From Tannerellaceae bacterium (lineage in GTDB: Bacteria; Bacteroidota; Bacteroidia; Bacteroidales; Tannerellaceae), in assembly GCA_031288515.1 (NCBI GenBank), contig JAITRG010000268.1, positions 1 to 50,681 of the forward strand: a stretch of DNA of 50,681 nucleotides. The letters are read 5' to 3'. The notes under the pieces are model-generated. The model saw nothing but the letters and a program-made list of their open reading frames with translations, was not told the origin of the DNA and did no database searches. The position numbers and the translations under genes are program-made. Shown piece after piece: positions 19,794 through 28,787 of this stretch (position 1 is the stretch's first letter; each line of letters starts with the position of its first letter).

Positions 19794-20885
19794 CTATACA
19801 AACCTACTCGACTCGCGGATGACGATCTCGCCAGTCAGATTGGCCGACACCGGCAGCCGATCGCGACGCTTGATCCGCCGGATCAGCAGGTCGACACTTA
19901 CATCGGCGATCTCTTCGCACGGTTGATGGAAAGATGTGAGCGCATGCTTCAAGTGTTTGGAGTATTTCATATCGTCGTAGGCGCAGATCAGGATGTCACT
20001 TGAGATATTAATGCCCAGTGCGTCGATTGTTGACATCAGTACGGCCGCGGTAGAGTCGTTGGCGCAGATAATGCCGGTCTTTCCGGGGACAATCTTCATC
20101 GTCCGGACAAATTCCAGGTCCTCAGGCGTGCCGCAAAAGTCATTTTCCCGGTCGAACGTGAAATTGTTCTTCAAGACAGTCTCCCGCACGCCGCAAAGCC
20201 GGAGATTAACTGACGTAGCCGAGTCCGGACGATAGAAAAAATGGATGATTTCACAGCCCTGATCGATCAGATGTTGCGCCATAATACATCCTGCACTGAA
20301 GTTATCGAGGCAAACCATATCAAAATTACTCCGGTTCGGGAATGACAAGATGTCGCGGTCGATTAAAACTAAGGGTATATTGGCCTCCTGAATGCTCCGG
20401 CAGATCCGCTGGTTGAGTTCATTAGCGTCAGGGACTCTCTCCAGGGGAGAAAAGAGAATTCCATCTACTTTTTTATGGATGTAATTTTTGCAGCAGGTTT
20501 CGATCAGCGATTTTCGTACGGCCGCGCTGCTGGCGGTGGCGCCTTCCCACAGGCAATTAAACTTCCCGCTTTCCGACTGGCGGAGCAGTTGGTCGTTGAT
20601 GATCGAGAATATCTCCGACTCGCCGGCTCCCGGCAACAAGAGCCCGAAGGTATAAGTAGAGCTGGCGCTGTTATAGGTGACTATGGTTCCCAGTCCTTTC
20701 CTTTTCTTAAGGAATCCTTCGTTTTGAAGCTGATTATATACCTTGGCAATGGTTGGGCGGGATACCGCGTATTTGTCAGCCAGCGTTTGTTCCGTTGGCA
20801 ACAACGAACCGGGTGTGTAGGTTTCTTTTACGATCTGTTCCTTCACTATATTGTAGATCGTTTTATAATTGATTTTAATGTTCAT
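19794..20885 (-). CDS. GntR/LacI-type chimeric transcriptional regulator (GH32/GRE locus)
   Basis: 363 residues, cytoplasmic. Residues about 5-72 form a GntR-family winged helix: LLPTEQTLADKYAVSRPTIA and VYNQLQNEGFLKKRKGLGT. Residues about 78-360 are a LacI-type periplasmic-binding-fold sensor: YTFGLLLPG, VDGILFSPLE, IPLVLIDRD, FDMVCLDNFSAG, GIICANDSTA, ILICAYDD and a final TSFHQP block. This architecture is that of AraR-like sugar repressors, which release DNA when a sugar binds. It is divergent from the susC operon; a 26-bp perfect palindrome between the two (21107-21132) is the natural operator candidate. The ligand is unknown, but should be a mono- or oligosaccharide from the locus. Confidence 0.92.
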   Translation of the reverse strand: MNIKINYKTIYNIVKEQIVKETYTPGSLLPTEQTLADKYAVSRPTIAKVYNQLQNEGFLKKRKGLGTIVTYNSASSTYTFGLLLPGAGESEIFSIINDQLLRQSESGKFNCLWEGATASSAAVRKSLIETCCKNYIHKKVDGILFSPLERVPDANELNQRICRSIQEANIPLVLIDRDILSFPNRSNFDMVCLDNFSAGCIMAQHLIDQGCEIIHFFYRPDSATSVNLRLCGVRETVLKNNFTFDRENDFCGTPEDLEFVRTMKIVPGKTGIICANDSTAAVLMSTIDALGINISSDILICAYDDMKYSKHLKHALTSFHQPCEEIADVSVDLLIRRIKRRDRLPVSANLTGEIVIRESSRFV

Positions 20886-20910
20886 CGATTATCTGTTTAC
20901 AATATCAATG

Positions 20911-20918
20911 CAAATGTA
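20911..20918 (-). promoter_or_regulatory. -7 box of the GntR/LacI-type regulator
   Basis: The minus strand reads TACATTTG (consensus TAnnTTTG). Transcription would begin near 20904, about 19 nt upstream of the ATG at 20885. No -33 box is evident. Confidence 0.5.
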
Positions 20919-21106
20919 AGAAATAATTGCAGACTTTGTTAATAATTAAACCCGAAATATTGTCTGCCGTATATAAATAATCATTGAAAGAGGATTGGAT
21001 AGTTAACATTTTATTTTTTTTTCGGCAAGTTTCAAAATGCAAACAAAATCGCCATATCAGACTATTCATCAAATAACTAAGAATAAATAATCGTTGTCTC
21101 TCTCTG

Positions 21107-21132
21107 ATATATTTACATATATGTAAATATAT
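21107..21132. promoter_or_regulatory. 26-bp perfect palindrome, candidate operator of the GntR/LacI-type regulator
   Basis: The left half is ATATATTTACATA and the right half its exact complement, centred at 21119/21120. It lies 48 bp upstream of the -7 box at 21181 of the susC operon and about 190 bp from the regulator promoter. The inner part, TTTACATATATGTAAA, resembles operators of AraR-type repressors (ATTTGTAC-like half-sites). It is AT-rich, so chance symmetry is possible, but a 26-bp perfect palindrome is rare. Confidence 0.55.
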
Positions 21133-21180
21133 TTATTTAAAAAAATCAGTCATAATATTATCATATATCAAATTATATAT

Positions 21181-21188
21181 TACATTTG
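21181..21188 (+). promoter_or_regulatory. -7 box of the GH32/GRE locus operon
   Basis: TACATTTG, a match to TAnnTTTG, identical to the -7 box of the divergent regulator. Transcription would start near 21195, giving a leader of about 290 nt before susC. No clear -33 element is seen. Confidence 0.5.
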
Positions 21189-21202
21189 CATTGTGTAGTA
21201 AC

Positions 21203-21373
21203 GAGAGATAATTCCTCTCAAACGGTCCCAATTTGCGATAGCAAATCATCTTTACTCGCGCTTCTGCAAGAAAGTGGTATTTTTCACCTTGCAAAAAGTT
21301 AGATAAGACAACAAATCAATTATTATTCACAATTATTAACAGCTACGTAATGAAAAACTTCAGCAGTACATAA
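21203..21373 (+). promoter_or_regulatory. Structured leader of the susC operon with a short leader frame
   Basis: Three successive stems are visible: GAGAG/CTCTC (21203-21219), ATTTGC-gata-GCAAAT (21231-21246), and TGCAAG...GTG/CAC-CTTGCA (21265-21293). A seven-codon frame (MKNFSST) begins at 21350 and stops at 21371-21373, directly before an in-frame upstream ATG of susC at 21374. The long leader suggests post-transcriptional control, but no known riboswitch class is recognised. Confidence 0.35.
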
Positions 21374-21484
21374 ATGATAGAAGGACAAACACATCCACCG
21401 ACCTATCCAATAGAGAATAAAACGGTGACATCTACCTTATGTTTAATAATTAAATTAAATTCTATGTATCAATTAACTATTCAA

Positions 21485-24400
21485 ATGAAAAGAACCATAC
21501 AGCTAATCTTATTCATCGTTTGTTGGTGTTCTTTTTCAATACAGATTTATGGAACGACAACGGCAGGGATTCCCATTACCCAGCAATCCGGAACAGTGGC
21601 AGGGAAAATTGTAGATCAGACCGGTGATCCGTTGCCCGGTGTATCAATTGTAGAAAAAGGTACGACGAATGGAACCATCACTGACATCGATGGCAATTTC
21701 TCACTGATCGTATCTCTGCAAAGTACCATCATTTTCAGCTATATAGGCTATAGAACGCTTGAGATAACGGCCGCCAGCGTCAGTGGAACAATCACCTTGG
21801 CAGGGGATGCGCTGAATCTGGATGAAGTCGTCGTGACCGGATATACCAGCCAGCGGAAGGCCGACCTGACCGGCTCTGTATCGGTGGTAAAAGTAGACCA
21901 GATCCGGGCCAGCACCTCCGGAAGCGCGATGCGCGCGGCTCAAGGTAAAGTGGCCGGCATGAGCGTGTCGACCAACGGGTCGCCTAATCCTTGGGCTACC
22001 ATCCGGATACGAGGCGAGGGAACGCTAAACAACAACGATCCGCTCTATATCATAGACGGAACACCTACCACCCGCTCGATGGAAGAGCTGGCTTCGATGG
22101 ATATTGAGTCTATGCAGGTACTGAAAGATGCTTCTTCGGCCTCTATCTATGGGTCGCGCGCGGCAAATGGTGTGATCATCATCACCACCCGTAAAGGACG
22201 AAAAGGAACCATAATTGACTTCAAAAGCTCTTATACGGTGGTAAGCAGTAAAAAACCGTATGAACTGATGAATACCGAGCAACGAGGTATTGCACAATAC
22301 TGGGCGATCAAGAACGACAACCCAAATGCTGATCCTAACGACGTTGGAATCGGCCGCCTGTACCAATACGAAGACCATCAGGATGCCAATGGCAACTGGG
22401 TATTAGACCGCGTGAGTTGGAAAGAGTATATCGACGATGCGCAAACCATGAAGGCTGTCGATACCGACTGGCAAAAAGAAATCCTCCGGACGGGACAGGT
22501 GCAGCAGTATAATCTGACGTTATCCACCGGAAACGACAGCGGGAATGCGATCTTTTCAGCCGACCATTACGATAACAAAGGTACCATAGACGGCAGTTAT
22601 TTCCGCCGCTTCAACGGAAGGGTGAACACAGACTACTCCTGGCTGAATGGTCGCATAAAAGTGGGTGAGAATTTTACGGTATCTAAATGGAGATCGAGTG
22701 TGAATATTGGCGATGGCAACCTGGGAAACTGTAAGTCGCTGATGTCTATCGTTCCGATCCATACCGTAGATGGTGAAGGTTGGGGAGGCCCTGTCGGCGG
22801 GATGAGCGACCGCCAGAACCCGGTTCGCCAAATCGTAGACAACAAACAAAATCATCAGGACAATCTGCGTCTGTTTGGGAATGCCTATATCAGCATCGAG
22901 TTCCTGAAAGGGCTTACGTTCCGTTCTTCTTTTGGGGTAGACTGGACAGGCTACTGGCGCCGCACAATGGATTTGACATACAAGTCCGGTTTCATGAGTG
23001 AAGACCGTAACAAGGTGTATCAAGAATCAAACTACGACTCGAACTGGAATAACAGTAATATCCTTCAGTACGTATTCGACTGGGGGAAGAATAATTTTGA
23101 CATCATGGTCGGACAAGAAACAATCGAACATTCCTTTAATAAGTTATGGGGAAGTCGCCGCGTTTTTGCCCTCGAGACACCTGATTATATGCACTTAGAT
23201 GCCGGTGAAGAGGAAAAAGACAATGGAGGTTCGGCCAGCAATAACACCATGATCTCCTGGTTTGGTAAGATCAACTACAACTACGATGGACGCTACCTCG
23301 CTTCTGTGACATTACGCCGCGACGCTTCGTCGGTATTCGGAAGTAACAATCGTTGGGCGACTTTCCCGGCATTTTCTTTGGGATGGGTCATCAGTAATGA
23401 ACAGTTCTTCGCTGATGTCCCGGTCTTTTCGCTGCTGAAACTTCGCTACGGATGGGGCCAGAACGGGAACTCGCGGATTGACGATTACGCCGCCTATCAA
23501 ATGTATGTCTCTCAATATGATGGGAACAACCTCTTTGACTGGAACTGGGGAACGGCTTACGATTTCAGCGGACAGGGAGGAACCTTGCCGGCCGGTTTCC
23601 GTCGTACACAAAGAGGAAACCCTAACCTGAAATGGGAAACTACGTCCCAACATAACTTCGGACTCGATTTCGGATTTCTTAATTCAAAGCTGAGCGGATC
23701 GTTCGATTACTACCTGAAGTACACCCGCGATATCCTGATGAAACCGGGAACGGTAGCAACTTTAGGAGAAGGTGCAAGCATGTGGCTTAACGGAGCGGAT
23801 ATCGACAATAAAGGGTTCGAACTAACGCTGAACTATACCGGCAAAGTAGGAGAAACTGGTTTCGATATCGGCGGCGTTTTCTCGCACAATAGTCAGACGA
23901 TCAAGAATGTACCGGAAGATGTGATCAACAACTTCGCCGGAAATGGCACCGATCAGACAATCCTCGGACGTCCCAGAAGTTCTATGTTCGGATATATTGC
24001 CGACGGACTGTTCCAATCGCAAACAGAGGTCGACGCACATGCTACACAAGTAGGGGCAGCTCCGGGAAGAATCCGCTACCGCGACATCAATGAAGATGAC
24101 AAGATTGACAGTAAAGACCGTACCTGGTTAGGCGATCAAAACCCGGCGTTAGAATATGGAATCACGTTAGGGCTTACCTGGAAGAACTTTGATTTCAACA
24201 TCTTCTTCAATGGCGTATTCGGTAAGAAATTAAATGTAAGCGATTGGAAAAGCTGGACAGATATCTATGCGTTAAGCACTTCCGGTGAAAACTATGGTAT
24301 CCGTATGCTGGATGCCTGGACGCCGGCCAATACCAGCTCGACCATCCCAGCCATGTCTATCAATAACAACAACGACGAAGGGCGTTTTTCCACCTATTAT

Positions 24401-24637
24401 ATAGAAAGTGGTTCGTATATGAAAATCCGCAATACTGAGATCGGTTATACTCTGCCGGAAGATATCGCCAGGACGCTGAAAATCCAACGGGCGCGCTTCT
24501 CGGTCAGAGCAGACAATATCGTGACACTGAAAAAGACGTGGGGAGACGATGTCTATACCGGCCTGGATCCTGAAACGCCGGGTAATGGCTACCCGCTGCC
24601 TTTCTCGATGACTGTAGGCCTGAATGTTACTTTTTAA
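21485..24637 (+). CDS. SusC/RagA family TonB-dependent transporter (GH32/GRE locus)
   Basis: About 1050 residues from the ATG at 21485, which gives a normal signal peptide (MKRTIQLILFIVCWCSFSIQ). In-frame ATGs at 21464 and 21374 would add an unlikely N-terminal tail. The order is carboxypeptidase-regulatory-like domain (GKIVDQTGDPLPGVSIVEKG), plug (DEVVVTGYTSQRKADLTGSV, then YGSRAANGVIIITTRKG) and a barrel ending in VGLNVTF. It should import the oligosaccharide made by the surface GH32 enzymes. It is first in an operon with susD and at least nine further genes. Sequence differs clearly from the xylan SusC, so the loci have different ligands. Confidence 0.96.
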   Translation: MKRTIQLILFIVCWCSFSIQIYGTTTAGIPITQQSGTVAGKIVDQTGDPLPGVSIVEKGTTNGTITDIDGNFSLIVSLQSTIIFSYIGYRTLEITAASVSGTITLAGDALNLDEVVVTGYTSQRKADLTGSVSVVKVDQIRASTSGSAMRAAQGKVAGMSVSTNGSPNPWATIRIRGEGTLNNNDPLYIIDGTPTTRSMEELASMDIESMQVLKDASSASIYGSRAANGVIIITTRKGRKGTIIDFKSSYTVVSSKKPYELMNTEQRGIAQYWAIKNDNPNADPNDVGIGRLYQYEDHQDANGNWVLDRVSWKEYIDDAQTMKAVDTDWQKEILRTGQVQQYNLTLSTGNDSGNAIFSADHYDNKGTIDGSYFRRFNGRVNTDYSWLNGRIKVGENFTVSKWRSSVNIGDGNLGNCKSLMSIVPIHTVDGEGWGGPVGGMSDRQNPVRQIVDNKQNHQDNLRLFGNAYISIEFLKGLTFRSSFGVDWTGYWRRTMDLTYKSGFMSEDRNKVYQESNYDSNWNNSNILQYVFDWGKNNFDIMVGQETIEHSFNKLWGSRRVFALETPDYMHLDAGEEEKDNGGSASNNTMISWFGKINYNYDGRYLASVTLRRDASSVFGSNNRWATFPAFSLGWVISNEQFFADVPVFSLLKLRYGWGQNGNSRIDDYAAYQMYVSQYDGNNLFDWNWGTAYDFSGQGGTLPAGFRRTQRGNPNLKWETTSQHNFGLDFGFLNSKLSGSFDYYLKYTRDILMKPGTVATLGEGASMWLNGADIDNKGFELTLNYTGKVGETGFDIGGVFSHNSQTIKNVPEDVINNFAGNGTDQTILGRPRSSMFGYIADGLFQSQTEVDAHATQVGAAPGRIRYRDINEDDKIDSKDRTWLGDQNPALEYGITLGLTWKNFDFNIFFNGVFGKKLNVSDWKSWTDIYALSTSGENYGIRMLDAWTPANTSSTIPAMSINNNNDEGRFSTYYIESGSYMKIRNTEIGYTLPEDIARTLKIQRARFSVRADNIVTLKKTWGDDVYTGLDPETPGNGYPLPFSMTVGLNVTF

Positions 24638-24661
24638 TCATCAAACAAAATTCAGTTGAAT

Positions 24662-26416
24662 ATGAAGACTATTAAAAGAATAAAGATATATTTCTGCTTG
24701 GCGCTGGCGCTGTCTTTCTTTGCCGTTTCCTGTACGGATATGCTGGATCAGAAGCCGCAAGGAATCGTCTCCGACGACGATCTGAACTCGCCCGACAAAG
24801 TAGAACAAATGATCAATGCCGCCTATTCGTTTTGCGGGCAGAACCACTTTAACAAACAGTTTGGAATGCCGTATGAAGAAGGTACCGTAAGAGGCGGAGA
24901 AGCTTACAAAGGCGGCTCAGGAACCAATGATAATGCCGACAGGCATTTCTGGGAGACCTTTACCTATATGGAGCCAACCGGATCGAAAGCCGAAAGCTTG
25001 GATAATAACTGGTGGGTGCACTATGTAGCCGTAGGTCGCGTGCATGACGCGCTACGAAGGGCACAACAACTGACAGATGCCGAATATCCGTTGAAAAATC
25101 AACGGATTGCCGAACTACGGTTCCTTCGCGGCCATATTTATATGTATATGAAGCAATGTTTTAAATACTTTCCGTATATCGATGAGAACACGCCGACAGA
25201 TGAATATGATAAGGTGAGTAACGATGTATTTAGCAATCAGGAACTCTGGGACAAGCTAATAGACGATATGCGCTTTGCGGTTGCCAATCTGCCTGACCAG
25301 CAAGATGAAGTGGGACGTCCTACCAAATTTGCGGCTAAATCGTATCTGGCAAAAACATTACTCTTTGCGGCCTATGAACAAGACGAAAGCCATAATGTGA
25401 TTAATATCAACAAAGAAAAACTGACGGAAGTGGCCAGTCTTTGTAAAGATGTGATCGACAATTCAGGGAAAATGTTATTTACCGACTTTGCCGAAAACTT
25501 CCTGTGGGAATATGAAAACGGCAGAGAATCGATCTGGGCCATTCAATACACGGCCAATAACGACAACTCGCCTGTAGGACGTAACAATGCCTGGTTGATT
25601 TATCCCGTGAATGAAGAATACGGATGCTGCGGATTCCTGCAACCGTCTGTAGATATGATGAATCGCTTCAAAACGGTTGATGGCGTGCCCGATTTCGACA
25701 ATTTCAACAAGGGAGAAACATTGGACAATAAAGAGGCATTCGTCAAACTGTCGATGGACCCACGTCTGATGCACACCGCTTGTGTTCCAGAAATGCCTTG
25801 GAAGTATGATCCTGAGTTTATTATGAAGACCGGTTGGGTACGTACGCCTGAAGTATACGGCTTCTCGATGAGCCAGAAACTGATTGTATTGCCCACTTGT
25901 CCCTGTTTCCGGAAAACCAATCCGTTTATGGGTAGCGGTTTGAATTGGGATGTGTTACGCCTGGATGAAGTGATGCTTTGGAGAGCCGAAGCGCTGATCC
26001 AATTGGGCGGACAAGACAACCTGAACGAATCGCTCCAGTTGATAAATAAGATTCGTGAAAGAGCAGCAACCAGTACCGACCGGCTTGTTTTCGCAGACGG
26101 TAAGCCTACCGGTAACTTCGACGTAAAACCCTACGAACCAGGAAAGAATTGCCCGGCATGGGATCAAACATTTGCCTTAAAAGCGCTTCGCTGGGAACGC
26201 CATCTGGAGTTCTCCACAGAAGGAAAATGGTTCTTCGACTTGGTACGCTGGGGTATTGCCGCAGAGTTCATGAGTGAATACTTCAATGTGGAAAAAGAAC
26301 GCCGTACTCACCTGAGAGATGCGCAGTTTAAAAAGAACCGCGACGAATATTTTCCGATTCCGCAGGTACAGATCAGTTATGTGAAAGGATTATATAAGCA
26401 AAATACAGGATGGTAA
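24662..26416 (+). CDS. SusD/RagB family surface glycan-binding lipoprotein (GH32/GRE locus)
   Basis: About 584 residues from the ATG at 24662 (an in-frame TTG at 24656 is less likely). The lipobox AVSC puts the lipid cysteine near residue 24, followed by TDMLDQ. SusD features include NAAYSFCGQN, RFLRGHIYMYMKQCF, KSYLAKTLLFAAYEQ and the C-terminal ALRWERHLEFSTEGKWFFDL and NRDEYFPIPQVQI blocks. It binds the polysaccharide at the surface together with SusC, 24 bp upstream. The likely ligand is a fructan-like glycan, inferred from the GH32 genes that follow. Confidence 0.95.
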   Translation: MKTIKRIKIYFCLALALSFFAVSCTDMLDQKPQGIVSDDDLNSPDKVEQMINAAYSFCGQNHFNKQFGMPYEEGTVRGGEAYKGGSGTNDNADRHFWETFTYMEPTGSKAESLDNNWWVHYVAVGRVHDALRRAQQLTDAEYPLKNQRIAELRFLRGHIYMYMKQCFKYFPYIDENTPTDEYDKVSNDVFSNQELWDKLIDDMRFAVANLPDQQDEVGRPTKFAAKSYLAKTLLFAAYEQDESHNVININKEKLTEVASLCKDVIDNSGKMLFTDFAENFLWEYENGRESIWAIQYTANNDNSPVGRNNAWLIYPVNEEYGCCGFLQPSVDMMNRFKTVDGVPDFDNFNKGETLDNKEAFVKLSMDPRLMHTACVPEMPWKYDPEFIMKTGWVRTPEVYGFSMSQKLIVLPTCPCFRKTNPFMGSGLNWDVLRLDEVMLWRAEALIQLGGQDNLNESLQLINKIRERAATSTDRLVFADGKPTGNFDVKPYEPGKNCPAWDQTFALKALRWERHLEFSTEGKWFFDLVRWGIAAEFMSEYFNVEKERRTHLRDAQFKKNRDEYFPIPQVQISYVKGLYKQNTGW

Positions 26417-26477
26417 CAGCCGCTTTCAGAAACGATTTGCGTAACTGAAAAACATCCGTACTCACTTTTCATTTTGA

Positions 26478-26505
26478 CCCGGGTTAAAATTAATTTACAC
26501 CCGGG
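26478..26505 (+). promoter_or_regulatory. Stem-loop after susD in the GH32/GRE operon
   Basis: CCCGGGT (26478-26484) pairs with ACCCGGG (26499-26505), with further TAAA/TTTA pairing inside around one bulged base. It lies 61 nt after the susD stop and 43 nt before the first GH32 ATG. Position and form match the stem-loop after susD of the xylan locus, suggesting a processing or attenuation site. Confidence 0.55.
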
Positions 26506-26548
26506 CGTAAATCCGGAGGGATATAACAATTTCAAAAAGACGGATAGA

Positions 26549-28780
26549 ATGGGTTCAAAAACAGACAATTGTCATGTCATAAAAATAGGATTATGTTTTT
26601 TAATGCTGTTGATGATTTCCTGGCAATCGGCAGACTCTTTCAAAGGGGCAATAGCTGTCTGGGATTTTTCAGACTTGAATGATAAAACACCGGAAAACAG
26701 CATCTTAGGCACACACGGCGATGTACGGTTTATCTCCCTTAGCAGAGAAGAGGCCAATACCTCGAAAGCCAGAGGTGGCGACGGAAAAGCCGCTGATTTC
26801 AGAGGCGGCTGGTTAGACGCCGGACAAGGAATAAATAGCGAATTAAACCTGACAGGGGAAAATATATCGTTATTGGTCAGGGTAAAACCGGGTGAAATCA
26901 CCGGATATACACCCCTGATCAATAAAGCGGGCAACGACCAGAACATTGCTTATGCCCTCTTCTTTAACCGGAGAGATGGGGAAGCCTATATCGAATCGAA
27001 AATGGGAAGCGATGATATCGGAGGCGCGCATCTGTTGAAATATAAGATACCAGCCGGAGAAGAGAATCAATGGTTTGATATTCTGCTCCGGTTTAACGGG
27101 ACGGTTTCCCATCTGTATATCAACGGCATACTTCGCGACGACGAAATAACGGTCGGCGATATAAGAGACTGGAACAAAAGGCCGTTCCTGATCGGCGCAC
27201 AGTACAAACAACCGTATGGATATGCCAACGCATCGGAAGAGCAGATCGAAGCCAAATTTAAAGGGCTGATCGACCATGTGGCGGTTTGGAATTGTTATCT
27301 GGCGGATGCGGAAGTGGCTAAGCTTTCGGGTGTAAACACATTATCCAACGGAAAACCGGTCTATTATTCAGAGATATATCGTCCGCAATTCCACTTTTCC
27401 GCCCAGAAAAACTGGCTGAACGATCCGAACGGATTGGTCTATTATGACGGAGTGTACCATATGTTTTTCCAGTACATGCCACCGCATCGGCCCGGAGCGT
27501 ATAAAGACTGGGGACATGCTGTCAGCACGGATTTGGTGCATTGGGAGCAAACGCCGGATCATATCACGCCTCATAAAGTATGGTCGGGCTGTTGGTCGGG
27601 CTCGGCAGTGGTAGATGTGAATAATACCGCCGGATTCCAAACCGGAGATAAAAAGGCAATCATCGCTTTTATCACCAATGGCGGAAATCCGCGTGACGGA
27701 ATAGGTTCCTCTTGCACACAATGTATCGCCTATAGTAATGACGGCGGAAAAACATTCACATATTACGATCAGAATCCTGTGATCTGCAATATACATGCCG
27801 TAAATCGGGATCCGAAAGTTGTTTGGGACGACGATTCCAAGCAATGGATTATGTCTCTGTACATGGATCGCGGATACGAATTCGGATTCTTTTCCTCTTT
27901 CGAACTGAAGGAGTGGAAATACCTGTCTTCCTTTTCTTTAGATGGAGACGCCGAATGTCCGGGATTTGAGCCGTTGCCTGTCGATGGAGATGTGAACAAT
28001 AAAAAATGGATGCTTTTCGGCGCCAAGGGAAATTATCGAATCGGCCGGTTCGACGGGACAAATTTCATCCCCGAAACCGGTGTGTTAAGAGGCGATTATG
28101 GGATCAACTTCTATGCGGCGCAAACGTGGAGCGATGCGCCCGACGGCCGCTGCTTGCTGATCGCCTGGATGCCGACACAGCGCTATCCCGGAATGCCTTT
28201 CGAGCAGCAAATGAATTTTCCGACAGAAATTCAACTGCGTACCACTCCGCAAGGCGGCGTAAAGGCCTACCGGATGCCTGTAAAAGAGATTCGCAATCTG
28301 TATGATAAAGAATATAAGTGGAACAACGAAACGCTGACGAAAGGGAACCGCCTCTTTCAAGAATTAAAGGATGAATTATACGATATCGATCTAGAATTGG
28401 ATATCAATCCGTCAACCTCTTTTGAGATCGGCCTGAGGAGCGTAACGGTCTCATACGACGCATCGGCCCGCACCTTATCGTGCGGAGGCATTCCGGTAAA
28501 ACACGGGATTATCCCAAGCGACTGGATTTCCAAAAACCCCGCAGAGATCAACGAAAAGAACAATCTGGGGAAGGCGCCTCTGGCTCCTGTCAACGGAAAA
28601 CTCAAATTGCGGATTCTGCTGGACCGTACAACCGTAGAAGTGTTTGGAAACGACGGAGACGTGGTGATCACCTCTTGCTATATGCCTCAGGAAAACGCTG
28701 GAGGGTATTCGTTTTCTTCAAACAATGATATCCAGGTGGTAAAAGCAGCGATTTATTCATTGAAACCGATCTGGAAATAA
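26549..28780 (+). CDS. GH32 beta-fructosidase with N-terminal LamG-like domain
   Basis: 743 residues from the ATG at 26549; a TTG start at 26474 would place the start inside the stem-loop and is unlikely. The N-terminus is a signal or anchor segment (KIGLCFLMLLMISW). Residues about 35-255 form a laminin-G/concanavalin-like domain (IAVWDFSDL, ISLLVRVKPGEITGYTPLI, GLIDHVAVWNCYL). Residues about 275-740 are GH32 with all three classical catalytic motifs: WLNDPNG with nucleophile Asp292, NRDPKV with Asp421 and AECPGFE with acid/base Glu469. It should release fructose or cut a fructan by retention, outside the cytoplasm. It is the only member of the four GH32-type proteins here with a fully canonical set of motifs. 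Endo or exo action is unknown. Confidence 0.94.
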   Translation: MGSKTDNCHVIKIGLCFLMLLMISWQSADSFKGAIAVWDFSDLNDKTPENSILGTHGDVRFISLSREEANTSKARGGDGKAADFRGGWLDAGQGINSELNLTGENISLLVRVKPGEITGYTPLINKAGNDQNIAYALFFNRRDGEAYIESKMGSDDIGGAHLLKYKIPAGEENQWFDILLRFNGTVSHLYINGILRDDEITVGDIRDWNKRPFLIGAQYKQPYGYANASEEQIEAKFKGLIDHVAVWNCYLADAEVAKLSGVNTLSNGKPVYYSEIYRPQFHFSAQKNWLNDPNGLVYYDGVYHMFFQYMPPHRPGAYKDWGHAVSTDLVHWEQTPDHITPHKVWSGCWSGSAVVDVNNTAGFQTGDKKAIIAFITNGGNPRDGIGSSCTQCIAYSNDGGKTFTYYDQNPVICNIHAVNRDPKVVWDDDSKQWIMSLYMDRGYEFGFFSSFELKEWKYLSSFSLDGDAECPGFEPLPVDGDVNNKKWMLFGAKGNYRIGRFDGTNFIPETGVLRGDYGINFYAAQTWSDAPDGRCLLIAWMPTQRYPGMPFEQQMNFPTEIQLRTTPQGGVKAYRMPVKEIRNLYDKEYKWNNETLTKGNRLFQELKDELYDIDLELDINPSTSFEIGLRSVTVSYDASARTLSCGGIPVKHGIIPSDWISKNPAEINEKNNLGKAPLAPVNGKLKLRILLDRTTVEVFGNDGDVVITSCYMPQENAGGYSFSSNNDIQVVKAAIYSLKPIWK

Positions 28781-28787
28781 GCATAAC

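Noticed and set aside
21374-21484. N-terminal extension of the second SusC
   Set aside because: The added residues precede a normal signal peptide and would block its recognition; starts at 21485 or 21464 are better.
26474-26548. TTG start of the first GH32 protein
   Set aside because: It would put the start at the foot of the stem-loop after susD; the ATG at 26549 gives a sensible signal peptide.
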